Origin: Kalmanozyma brasiliensis GHG001
Lineage: Eukaryota; Basidiomycota; Ustilaginomycetes; Ustilaginales
Direction of reading: 5' to 3'
Assembly: GCF_000497045.1 (NCBI RefSeq)
Contig: NW_015961970.1
Span: 1,116,802 to 1,180,801 of the forward strand
DNA length: 64,000 bases
Shown here: in pieces, positions 1 to 8,699 of the stretch
Layout of the letters: every line of letters begins with the position of its first letter
How positions within the stretch are numbered: the stretch's first letter is position 1
Program-made: the position numbers and the translations under genes
The notes under the pieces: generated by a model
What the model saw: only the letters and a program-made list of their open reading frames with translations
Told to the model about the DNA's origin: nothing
Database searches by the model: none

Positions 1-586
1 TTGTTGAGGGTACCGGTGACGGACTCGACCTGCTGAGCCTTGCCGGCACGCTCCTTGATCCAGGACTCGGCGTCAGCCCAGTCGCAGTTGAGCTTGAGGA
101 GGCCAGCCTTTCCACGACGCTTGATAAGCTGGTCTGGCTTGGCGACGAGCTTGGAGGACTGGACCCACGCTGGGAGCTGCGAAGCGTTTGTGATGGTGTT
201 GGACTCGGGGTCCCACGAGATCTGGGCGACCTTGGGAGCGGGAGCGACAAAGTCGGCGTTGACCTTGATGTCGGCGTTGGCCAGAGGCGATCGAGGCAAC
301 CAGTAGTTGACCAGGAGCTTGGCATCAAACTCTCGGATAGCTGTAGGAAAGGGGATGAGAATGGGCAGCAATATGTTAGCGGAATGATCCCTCTCTGCAG
401 CCAAGCCGGTCGCGCTTCTCCTGCGTCTGCTGCAGCTCCTTCTGATCCACGCTCGGCGCTCCTTCGAGCTCAACCTTGCGGCCTTTGAGGCCAGCTTCAA
501 GGCTGTGCTTTGCGAGCTCTCTTTGCTCGCAAGAGCCGTCCTAAAGCGCCAGATTCGTGCATGAGAAACGTACCTTTGGAAGACAT
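1..586 (-). CDS. ATP-citrate synthase (ATP-citrate lyase), N-terminal part; runs off the left edge
   Basis: This enzyme makes cytosolic acetyl-CoA and oxaloacetate from citrate, CoA and ATP. The protein starts MSSKAIREFDAKLL and contains KLVAKPDQLIKRRGK, the strongly conserved citrate-lyase ATP-grasp N-terminus (animal ACLY has VVKPDQLIKRRGK). I infer two exons: exon 1 is only 586-574 (ATG at 586-584, four codons plus one base). A 233-nt intron (573-341, GTACGT...CTACAG) follows, and exon 2 runs from 340 to the edge with a clean open frame. About 117 residues are visible. Whether the full gene is a fused animal-type enzyme, as is usual in basidiomycetes, or the separate second subunit of ascomycetes cannot be told here. 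Confidence 0.88.
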
Positions 587-2611
587 GTTGGCAGAGGTAT
601 ATGGTGGAGACCAGGGTGTTCTTTCGTAGCTTTTTTGACGAGAGCAGGGACGATCTTTTGTGGGTTGATGTGCGCAAGTTGGATGAATGCGACGTGCGGC
701 GACAGAGAGTAAAGGCTAGATACTCGGAGACGACGTTGACTTCGCGGAGGTGGTCGACGAGCAATCGAATGTACGTTTGGAGGAGGATGAGCAACAGCGA
801 CGGGAGGGAGGATGAGGATGATGGTGAAGGAGAGGAACCGAGAAGGAGCTCCGATGCGAAACGAGGAATATACGCGAGCTGGAACTGCTGCGCACTGACG
901 GTTCAAAAAAGTGTGGTCTGACCGTCTCGCCAGAGTCAAGTCGGGAAGACTCAGACAGCTGCAACACACGCTCTGTTGCTTTGCGTTTGGTTCAGGCCAG
1001 GTTGAGCCAAACGAGCCGAGCGAGTCCATTCCAGCAAATGGGCCGACTGACCCAACAAGACTGACTGACACGCACCAAAAAAAAGAGAGCTTGGACGGTC
1101 AGGCCAGCTGAATTTTCTTAAAACTTGCCTGGCCCTAGCGTGAGGCAGACCAACACTTTTCGTTGCGCTAACCGGGTCGAGCTCGTGACGTTTCCGGAAA
1201 TCCTCGCCAAATTTCCTGAAAGAGCACAACAACTCGTCTCTGCCTGCTCGCCAGTCTCAAGCCAGTTGGAAGAAAGTAAATTTAAATTTAAATCGTAAAA
1301 TGGCCAGACCCTTGAAATTCGCCTGGCTACAGCCAAAATAGAAGGCGGCGGAAAGCACAGCCAGCCCATTTCACGCGTGGAACTTCGCAAAGCCAGACGT
1401 GGCAGCAGCAAGGCAGGCTTGTCGATTAAAAATCTCTCGGGCTGCAGGCTGTGATTGATCATGTGGACTCTGCCTGCCAAATCGATCCGCGCTGTTCTTC
1501 TCACCTTCCCAAAGTTCACTTCTTCGCGAGGAGCTGTGCTGTGCTTTGCGAGTGGGTCAGCCTGACATAGAAGCCTTCTGGGATCATGATCATGTGACTT
1601 GACGACGTACGCCTGTCTACGATGAGGTTGCGGTGTCGGTACAGCTGGGCTGGGTCGCGAGAAGATCAGCTCAGCTTCTACGATGCGAACGCAGCTCCCC
1701 AACGAATCACGAAGCGGCCAACGGCCAAATGATCGGACCTGGATCGGCGACATTCATGCTGACCGTGCGAATCTTCTCAATTGTGTGCCAGATGATGGCC
1801 GAGCCGGCTTGCTGCGTGACGCTGGGTTCGCCAACCTGCCGGTCAATTCCAGTCTCGGTCGCTGCGTCCGCGTCCTGAGTGGCGTGATCTCTCTCATCCC
1901 GAGACAGAGTCGTTCGTCGGAAGATGGTCTTATTGACGGGACTCCATGCAGAACCTGCATAGCCCAGCTGTGATTCGTCACAAGATGTGTGCTGTTTGAA
2001 CTGCGCCGTGATCATACAGAGACACAGCCCGGGTCTTCCGATCGTGACCCCCCCTGCAGCACAGCGAAATGAGCCACATCCACTGCCTCACATCCCTCGT
2101 CAGCAACGATCTAGGCCATTCCATCCGTACAGAGCGCTGCATCCGCAACACTTCCTGTGCAGTCGCAAATCGTCCTCATAATGGTCCGACTCCATGCGTG
2201 AAAGGATACGCGTGTGTGAAAGGGCATCATCGCTGGTAGCCGCTCGGCTGCAGTATCTGACGGTGCCCTCTTTCGGATAAGATTTGCCAGCTCGCTTCCA
2301 AACCCCCTTCAAGAAGATCTGCAGGCAGCAGCGGAGCGGAATCGATTTTGGGAATTTAATTTCGTGATTTTTGGGAGAGCAGCCGGAAGTTTAGCAGACC
2401 GCGCGTTACGCTGGGCGTACCGTCGTGTGACGAGGTATCGATGTGGGCGAGCGCAAATCGATTTTTGAATCTGAGATGTGAGTTTTCGTGGGAGTAAGCA
2501 ATGTTAAGCTGAAGAGGCTTTCGGAAGTCGGCCACCAGCTCCGCGTCGTCAGAGACCAACACTTTCTTCTGACGCTCTCCACACGATACCACTGACAACC
2601 GCACTGCAAGC
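587..2611. other. Intergenic region between divergent ATP-citrate lyase and PAC3-like genes
   Basis: This stretch of about 2 kb separates two divergent start codons. Open frames of 60-210 codons exist on both strands but overlap each other, often lack an ATG and show no recognisable domain. A short A/T block of repeated AAATTT lies at 1278-1293. It probably holds the two promoters and 5' leaders. I see no RNA gene or repeat. Confidence 0.6.
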
Positions 2612-3163
2612 ATGATGACGAGCACGACACTCAATCCCGCAGCGCTGAAAGCGGACGTTCACCTGGTCACCTCTCCTGCCCCTGTGATTCCGACTCGAAC
2701 CGTCACCGTCACCATCAATGGCATCTCCACCACCGTCATCGCTCAATCCTTCACCGATCGCATCTTCATAACCGTCACGCAGCTTTCCAAGTTTGGCTGT
2801 CTGTACCAAGCCTCAACCTCCTCCAATCCTGCGGCTCCCTTCGAAGATGGCGCGATCGGGACAGGGCTGCCTCCTCCATTGCCAACGACAGTAGTAAGCA
2901 AGCTCGTCGGCACCGAACCCAGCCCTGCGTACACCACGCTGTATCAGCTGTACGTCAGCCAGATTGCGAGTATTGTAAAGAGCGGGGCGAGCGGTGAAGA
3001 TAGACCGTTGGTGGTCAGTCTGGCGCTCAAGACAAGTCCGAGCGCGGAGAAGGGCAGGGATGAGGAGGACGACGAGGCGGAGGAGTTGCTTCTGACCAGC
3101 GAGGACGAGAGAGCGCGGTTCATGGCCGTCATGGAGGCTGTTCAGAGGTGCATGGTCTGGTAG
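2612..3163 (+). CDS. Proteasome assembly chaperone 3-like protein (PSMG3/Poc3-type)
   Basis: This 183-residue single-exon protein starts with a double ATG (MMTST). Its core reads as a PAC3 fold: an opening strand with RTVTVTINGISTTVIAQSF, then DRIFITVTQLSKFGCLYQAS, a proline-rich loop, the helix LYQLYVSQIASIV, the strand VVSLALK, and a final helix ending MEAVQRCMVW. In the family, PAC3 pairs with PAC4 and helps build the 20S alpha ring in the cytosol. The segment around 3055-3110 is an acidic insert (DEEDDEAEELLL). Length is slightly above the usual 120-180 residues. The 3' end lies 121 bp from the convergent Nbs1 gene. Assignment rests on pattern similarity, since this family diverges quickly. 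Confidence 0.68.
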   Translation: MMTSTTLNPAALKADVHLVTSPAPVIPTRTVTVTINGISTTVIAQSFTDRIFITVTQLSKFGCLYQASTSSNPAAPFEDGAIGTGLPPPLPTTVVSKLVGTEPSPAYTTLYQLYVSQIASIVKSGASGEDRPLVVSLALKTSPSAEKGRDEEDDEAEELLLTSEDERARFMAVMEAVQRCMVW

Positions 3164-3284
3164 ATGCTTCACTGCGTCGCGATCGCATCCGAACCGTTCA
3201 TCAAGCAAGCACAGACACACGCAAAGAGGCGCGTAAGCCGCAATAAAAAGACCAAATTGGCGGTCGATGCGATCATCGGGCTGT

Positions 3285-6200
3285 TCAAAACACCGACCGG
3301 CGAGCACGGCTCGTTCCCGACGCCGGCGGATCGCGCCTCCTCCGGGTAGAAGTGCTTCGTCCAAACCCGGCAAAGTTGCCATCGTCATCGTTTCCACCGC
3401 CGTCCTCGCTACCATGATCGTCATCGCTGTCGACTAGCATCGTGGCGGTGCGCGCGGTCGCCCGTTTCTTCCGGCCAGCAGCGGCGTTCGAAGGCGTCGC
3501 CATATCGTCGTCGCTGTCCTGGACCACCGCGGCCGGTCTCTTCCTCACCCGAGCGGCGCTACCGCTCGCTCCGGCTGTACGGGATTTAGAACCGTGACGT
3601 CGCTCCAGCATCGTCGTCATGTCCGCTTCGTCCTCAGAGTCCATCGAGTCACGCCCGTCTAGGCCCAAATCGACGGCGGTCTCCTCCACCGATGCTGGAT
3701 CCAGCGCAACTCGACTTCGGGACTTGCCCTTGCCGCGCGATGTCTGCACTGCCTCACTTGCTCGGCGCGAGCCGATAGACGCCTCCGCAGCCGGACCCGA
3801 TTGACCGTCTGGATCCTCCCAGTACGACTGGCCCAGGCCATAGTCATTGCTCTCTGGCAACACCATCGAGATTCGCGGTCGCTGCGAGGCGTTGGCCGGC
3901 GCTGCACTACCGACAGCCTTCGGACGGAACTTCTTAAAGTTCGGCACGCCATCCGTCCCCTGCGGCGTCTGCGATCGCGCATCCACCACCTTCTTGGTCC
4001 GCACCAGCGGCACAAAGTCGACTTGCACAAAGTTGCCCCGGACGTGAATGCGCAGCTCCTCCTCCGCCATCTGCTTGAAAGCCTCGTAGTCTTCGTCGAT
4101 GGGGGCATTGCTTGCATCCTGCTGCTGTTGCGCACCACGACCTGGCCGAGAGCGGAGCGTGCCGCCGAGCGAGCTCAGCTGCGACTGTGTGCCCGGCTTT
4201 GCAATCTGAAGACGGTTGAACTCGACGTCAAAGTCGTCCATCCTTTTGCCCTTGGCGCGCTGTGTGTTGAGTGCTTGCAGGAACTGCGGCTCCGAGTCGG
4301 GCTGTGCGCCGTTCGACAAACCTTCAGTTGTGGGATCATTGCGTACAATGCGCGCTGGCTCTGCCTGCGGAATTTGACTCTCTGGAAGGTCACCGTCCTC
4401 CGCCACCTCCGGGCCAGTTGTGCGCGTCCGCTTCGATGTTGGACTTTGAGCATCAGCGCTATGATCCTGGTCCTCATTGGACTCTCGCCTCAGCGGAGGT
4501 GTCTTTCGTTTGTAACCGTTGGCGTCAGCTTGCCTTCCCTCGGACCCCTGCGTCTGGGCTATCGACTCACTCTGAGCACGGTCTTCCTCATCGAGGTCCA
4601 TCCTGTACCGCCGGCTCCTCGGAACGGCTGCAAGACTTTGGCTGTCGCCAGCAAGCGATCCGTTCACATCCTCAAGGCCAGCAGAAGCGCCGCCTTCCGA
4701 TTGCAAGATCGAGTCGAAGATATCGGATCGTCGAGCACGACTGGCACCAGTTCGTCTTGTGAGACCACTGCGTTCAGCTCGGGTGAGTTGCGAGGCAGAC
4801 GTGTCCATATGGGAGCGGTCCTGGTCTTGCAAAGCGGCAACACTGGTCCCACCAGACTGATCCCCGCTGGGTCCCGCGTCGCGGTTCTCTACTGCATCGG
4901 CCTCCTCAGCATCGTGGGTCGGCTTCCGTGTCCGACGTGTGAGAGGCCTCCTGGTAGGTTCGGCAAAGGTGCTGGGAGGCTCCTGAGCGGCTGCAGGCAA
5001 TTCTTCTGCTGCAGGTGCAGGTGTTGAGACAGTCCGAGAAGCTTGACGCGCTGCGGCGGCTGATGAGAATGGAGCGTTGCTAGGAGCTTGCTCTAGCGCA
5101 GTAACATCAGCCTCAGGCTCGCGTTGGGGACTCGGCTGAGCAGCTGCCGAGGGTGCAGCTTGGGCCACTGCTGGTTGTATCGACTCGTCCTGACCATCCG
5201 AAATGTTTGGAAGAATGTTCAGATGGGCCCGAACATCTGCTGAAAACACAGCAGAGGTGATAGCTTCAAAGCCCATTGGCATGGCGATGCGAAGATTTGT
5301 GCATGCGATCGTACACGCATTCTTCCAAGGCGTATAGTCGTGCTTGCTAGCGACAAGCACCACTAGACCCTCATCGGGCGCCTCGCTGCGTGCTTTGCTT
5401 CCGCTGTTGCGCCAGTACGAGAGCGCACTGCTCTTGTACGGCATGAGCAGCTTGGCGAAGTCGGCTTTTGTCTGCAAGCTCTCGGCTTGGGGGTTGTGGA
5501 TGAAGACGTGGGCTCCAGCTGTGGCGAGGATGCTCTTGTAGATGCTCATTTCGGATTCTTCAGTCGGAAGAGCAAAGAGGACGCAGGTGGTGCCTTTGAG
5601 CATGTATGTGCGGCGCTCCTGTGGCAGCAGCAGCTTATGAAGGTCGGGAAGTTCGCTGAGCTCTTGCTGGTCAAATGTGGGCTGATAGGTGAGCAGGTCG
5701 AGCTCTTCGAAAGACGTCTCGAGCGAAACTGGGTCGTGGCGAGGCAGCTCGGCTCGACAGAAGAGCTCTTGGAAGTACTCGATGGAGACGATGGCTGCGG
5801 CGTGCAGAAGCGCACAGTGGACTGATTCGGTGGGCTTGACCTGGGCCACGCAGAGATGAGTGTAGCCGTCTCGCCATTTTGACTTTGGCGGCGAAAGATA
5901 AATGCCGAGCTGAAGTGCGGGTTTGCGGAGCGGCGCAATCGCTGACTCCTTGATCTTAGCAGCAAAGCAGACTGCCAGAGGTTTCCATACAAGACGCAGG
6001 GAGATGGTGGTGGTGAGAGCAAAGGAGTCACCATCCTGAATCTCATGCTCATGATCCGCCGGCACTTGCACTTCGACTGGTTCGGAGCCGGAGGAGCGGC
6101 GCGCGGAGTTGGGCTGCTGGGTCACGCCAAACGTCTTTCTGCTCTTGTTGGCTTCGAATCGGATCGTAACCCGAGGCCGAACGCTGAGGTCCTTGTGGAA

Positions 6201-6410
6201 GGCTGCAGGGTCAGAAAGACCAGCCGCATGACTCGCTATCGTGTCCTCGGATGCAATGGTGATGTGACATGATACGCGCGAGACGAACTTGCTGTCGATG
6301 ACGATGTCGGCTGGGATCTTGCGACCGAGGGTGTAAGTCTGGCCATACTTGAGCAGCTTGCTGAGCTCCTGGCGGCTGTTTTCAGCGAATCGACCTTGAA
6401 GCAGCCACAT
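3285..6410 (-). CDS. Nbs1/nibrin-type subunit of the MRN DNA-repair complex
   Basis: This 1041-residue protein has the nibrin layout. An N-terminal FHA domain begins MWLLQG, with G29-R30, S44-R45 and H49 in the phosphopeptide-binding positions. Tandem BRCT-like repeats span roughly residues 130-390 (IVSIEYFQELF, then ERRTYMLKGTTCVLFAL). A long disordered middle rich in Ser, Gln and Arg follows. The motif NFKKFRPK at residues 824-831 matches the Mre11-binding NFKKF motif of human NBS1. The last about 40 residues are acidic, then FAGFGRS and basic, resembling the ATM/Tel1-binding tail. In the family Nbs1 recruits and activates Mre11-Rad50 and Tel1/ATM at double-strand breaks. The ATG at 6410-6408 fits the conserved N-terminus. 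It is divergent from the GGA-like gene. Confidence 0.9.
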   Translation of the reverse strand: MWLLQGRFAENSRQELSKLLKYGQTYTLGRKIPADIVIDSKFVSRVSCHITIASEDTIASHAAGLSDPAAFHKDLSVRPRVTIRFEANKSRKTFGVTQQPNSARRSSGSEPVEVQVPADHEHEIQDGDSFALTTTISLRLVWKPLAVCFAAKIKESAIAPLRKPALQLGIYLSPPKSKWRDGYTHLCVAQVKPTESVHCALLHAAAIVSIEYFQELFCRAELPRHDPVSLETSFEELDLLTYQPTFDQQELSELPDLHKLLLPQERRTYMLKGTTCVLFALPTEESEMSIYKSILATAGAHVFIHNPQAESLQTKADFAKLLMPYKSSALSYWRNSGSKARSEAPDEGLVVLVASKHDYTPWKNACTIACTNLRIAMPMGFEAITSAVFSADVRAHLNILPNISDGQDESIQPAVAQAAPSAAAQPSPQREPEADVTALEQAPSNAPFSSAAAARQASRTVSTPAPAAEELPAAAQEPPSTFAEPTRRPLTRRTRKPTHDAEEADAVENRDAGPSGDQSGGTSVAALQDQDRSHMDTSASQLTRAERSGLTRRTGASRARRSDIFDSILQSEGGASAGLEDVNGSLAGDSQSLAAVPRSRRYRMDLDEEDRAQSESIAQTQGSEGRQADANGYKRKTPPLRRESNEDQDHSADAQSPTSKRTRTTGPEVAEDGDLPESQIPQAEPARIVRNDPTTEGLSNGAQPDSEPQFLQALNTQRAKGKRMDDFDVEFNRLQIAKPGTQSQLSSLGGTLRSRPGRGAQQQQDASNAPIDEDYEAFKQMAEEELRIHVRGNFVQVDFVPLVRTKKVVDARSQTPQGTDGVPNFKKFRPKAVGSAAPANASQRPRISMVLPESNDYGLGQSYWEDPDGQSGPAAEASIGSRRASEAVQTSRGKGKSRSRVALDPASVEETAVDLGLDGRDSMDSEDEADMTTMLERRHGSKSRTAGASGSAARVRKRPAAVVQDSDDDMATPSNAAAGRKKRATARTATMLVDSDDDHGSEDGGGNDDDGNFAGFGRSTSTRRRRDPPASGTSRARRSVF

Positions 6411-6888
6411 CTGCTCGGAGTGTGCGTCGACGTCGCATGTGAATGTCCGGCCTAGCGAAGGGGGTTGCGGAAGCGGTGATGGTCAGCGGAGAAGCAAGGT
6501 GAGGTTGGACCCTTTCCTTCTGAAGTATCAAACTCAGCCTCGAGCATGCCAGATTTTCTCGTGTGTTACTTTCGCAGCAGGAAGCGTGTGGAGAAGGCTG
6601 CCCGATTCGACGTCCGATCTGGTTAGCACACTTTCTCCCGCTCGAGCCAGTTTGGCGCATGGCTGGGCGAGACGACCCTTTGGAAATTCAAGACCGCAAC
6701 AGCGGCACGCAGCCTCAGCCTCGGGCCAAACACACAACATTCCAAATCGAGTGCGTGCGAACCATCTTCTTGCCAAGTCACATCGGCGTCGTTGTCTCAA
6801 ATCACATCACATACAGCAGCGACTTCTGCATCGCCATCCTTCATTCGGACCACCATCACTCGGCGGCTGCTTCGAGGCTGCAGAAACG
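6411..6888. promoter_or_regulatory. Divergent promoter region between Nbs1 and the GGA-type adaptor
   Basis: This 478-bp region lies between two divergent ATGs. The frame of the downstream gene stays open through it as far as 6439, but the translation is low in conserved residues and would start only 28 bp from the Nbs1 ATG. I therefore treat it as promoter and leader. No specific factor site is claimed. Confidence 0.5.
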
Positions 6889-8526
6889 ATGTACAATCAT
6901 CAAGCGCGCTTCAGCTCGAGCTCCCGCTCCTCCGGCTCCACGCTCGACTCGAATGCACCCCAAGGCGCCCTCGGCGCGCTCGCAGACTGGGCAGCCCGCA
7001 ATCTCGATCCCGAAATGCAGACCTCACCCGTCTCGATCTACGTCGAGCGATGTTGCCATCCTTCGCTTAGCCAACCCAACCTAGCGCTCAACCTCGAGCT
7101 CGCCGATTATGTCAACCAGAAGAAAGCCAACACGCCGCGCGAAGCGTCCTTCGAAGCGGTGCGCAAAGTCAACTCGCGCAATCCGCACGTGGGCATGCTC
7201 GGTCTCGCACTTCTCGATATCCTCGTCAAGAACTGCGGCTACCCGTTGCATCTTCAGATCGCAACCAAGGAGTTCTTGAACGAGATGGTCAAACGCTTCC
7301 CGGAGCGACCACCGGTGTTTCCCTCCCCAGTGCAGAGTAAGATCCTCGAGCTGATCCACGAGTGGAAGCTCACACTGTGCGTCACATCTAAGCACCGCGA
7401 AGACCTGGTGCACATCAGGGACATGCACCGGCTGCTGACGTACAAAGGGTATCGATTCCCCAACGTCGACTCGCGCGCAGCAAGCGTGATGAACTCGGAT
7501 AACAATCTCAAGTCGCCCGAGGAGCTCGAGGAGGAGGACCGCGCCGCCCAGGGTGCCAAGCTGCAAGAGCTCATCCGACGCGGTACACCCAAGGATCTCG
7601 CCCAGGCCCAGGAGTTGATGAAGATCATGTCCGGTGCAGAACCGGAGAACAAACCGGACTACACCAAGCAGACGCGCCGAGAGCTGAACAAGGTGCAGTC
7701 CCGTGCGATCCTGCTCAATGACATGCTGAACAACGCCAAGGAGGGCGAGAAGTTCGTGCAGGGCGATGCGTATGATCAGATCGCAAGCCATCTGAGGAGC
7801 GTCCAGCCGAGGATCCAGAAGTGGATCGGGGACGTCGAGGAGGGCGGTAGTGGCGACGCGGCGGCGGGCGCAGCGGATAACATGGACAGGCTGCTGCTCG
7901 TTAACGACCTCATCAATCAGGTCGTCGAGAGGTACAAGCAGTTCACCAAGGGCAACTACTCGGCTCAGGCGCATATTGACCCCAGCATCGACCCGAGCAA
8001 AGGCGGTGCGGATGCGGTGCCAACGGCCAAGATCACGGATCTGATCAGCTTCGACGACGAGGAGGCGGCGAAACCTCAGCAGACCGATTCAAAGGCAGGT
8101 TCGGGAAACATCATGGACGACTTTGCTTCATTGACGTTTGACGACGCGCCGCCGAAAGCGGCTCCGACAAGCGCAGCAGCGCCAACAACAGGACTGGGTG
8201 GATTGCCAGCGGACCTCTTTTCGAACGATAGCGGCTCGTCGACGCCGAGATCGAATGCTGCGGGCATACCATCGAATCCCTCAACAGGACTGGGCAATTG
8301 GGGCGCATTGCAACTGCCAACGACCGCCACTTCGGTCTCGACTTCACCACGCATTCCTGGGCAGGCCGGCTCGGCAGGTCAGAGCTCGTTGGGTATGCCA
8401 GCCTTGACGCCCAACTCGTCAGCAGTGTCGAATGGAGGACCTCGCACGTTGAACGGGCAACCAGCGCCACAGCCAAAGGCCAAGGCGAATGACCCTTTTG
8501 CAGACCTCGATGCTATGTTCAAGTGA
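6889..8526 (+). CDS. GGA-type clathrin adaptor (VHS + GAT domains)
   Basis: The 545-residue protein begins MYNHQARF. A VHS domain (about residues 40-175) contains CCHPSLSQPNLALNLE, KKANTPREA, LLDILVKNCGYPLHLQIATKEF and KRFPERPP, all close to yeast Gga2. A GAT-like helical region follows (about 190-340), with RELNKVQSRAILLNDML and LLLVNDLINQVVERYKQF. Family members bind Arf-GTP and ubiquitin and sort cargo between trans-Golgi and endosomes. The C-terminal 200 residues are Ser/Thr/Ala-rich and end DPFADLDAMFK; I do not see a clear gamma-adaptin ear. The ATG at 6889 was chosen because sequence upstream of it has no homology-like features and would consume the divergent promoter. Confidence 0.88.
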   Translation: MYNHQARFSSSSRSSGSTLDSNAPQGALGALADWAARNLDPEMQTSPVSIYVERCCHPSLSQPNLALNLELADYVNQKKANTPREASFEAVRKVNSRNPHVGMLGLALLDILVKNCGYPLHLQIATKEFLNEMVKRFPERPPVFPSPVQSKILELIHEWKLTLCVTSKHREDLVHIRDMHRLLTYKGYRFPNVDSRAASVMNSDNNLKSPEELEEEDRAAQGAKLQELIRRGTPKDLAQAQELMKIMSGAEPENKPDYTKQTRRELNKVQSRAILLNDMLNNAKEGEKFVQGDAYDQIASHLRSVQPRIQKWIGDVEEGGSGDAAAGAADNMDRLLLVNDLINQVVERYKQFTKGNYSAQAHIDPSIDPSKGGADAVPTAKITDLISFDDEEAAKPQQTDSKAGSGNIMDDFASLTFDDAPPKAAPTSAAAPTTGLGGLPADLFSNDSGSSTPRSNAAGIPSNPSTGLGNWGALQLPTTATSVSTSPRIPGQAGSAGQSSLGMPALTPNSSAVSNGGPRTLNGQPAPQPKAKANDPFADLDAMFK

Positions 8527-8699
8527 AACGCTCGCACAGCAACGCACTCACTCAAACATTCTCACTCTCGATCGTATCTTGACGAGATCGTTATCAAGAG
8601 CTGGGCGACTCTCACTTGTGATTTGAGTTGACGTGCGTCTGTACGGACTTTTCAGGCGATGTGCGTGTGAGTAGAGTGCAGAGGTGATATGCCAGCACG
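8527..8699. other. Convergent 3' intergenic spacer between the GGA-type gene and UBA2
   Basis: This 173-bp space lies between the stop codons of two convergent genes and presumably holds both polyadenylation regions. No hairpin or other element is claimed. Confidence 0.4.

Noticed and set aside
1278..1293. A/T-rich AAATTT repeat as a replication origin
   Set aside because: Too short and isolated; no supporting structure around it.
1118..1753. 211-codon minus-strand frame in the ACL/PAC3 intergenic region
   Set aside because: No domain, mixed composition, and overlaps other chance frames on both strands. Treated as non-coding.
3801..5027. 408-codon plus-strand frame
   Set aside because: Lies entirely antisense to Nbs1, whose domains and motifs are clear. 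It is a by-product of the GC-rich codon pattern.
6439..6888. 150-residue N-terminal extension of the GGA-type protein
   Set aside because: It does not open with a conserved segment and would start 28 bp from the divergent Nbs1 ATG. The ATG at 6889 precedes the VHS domain at normal distance.
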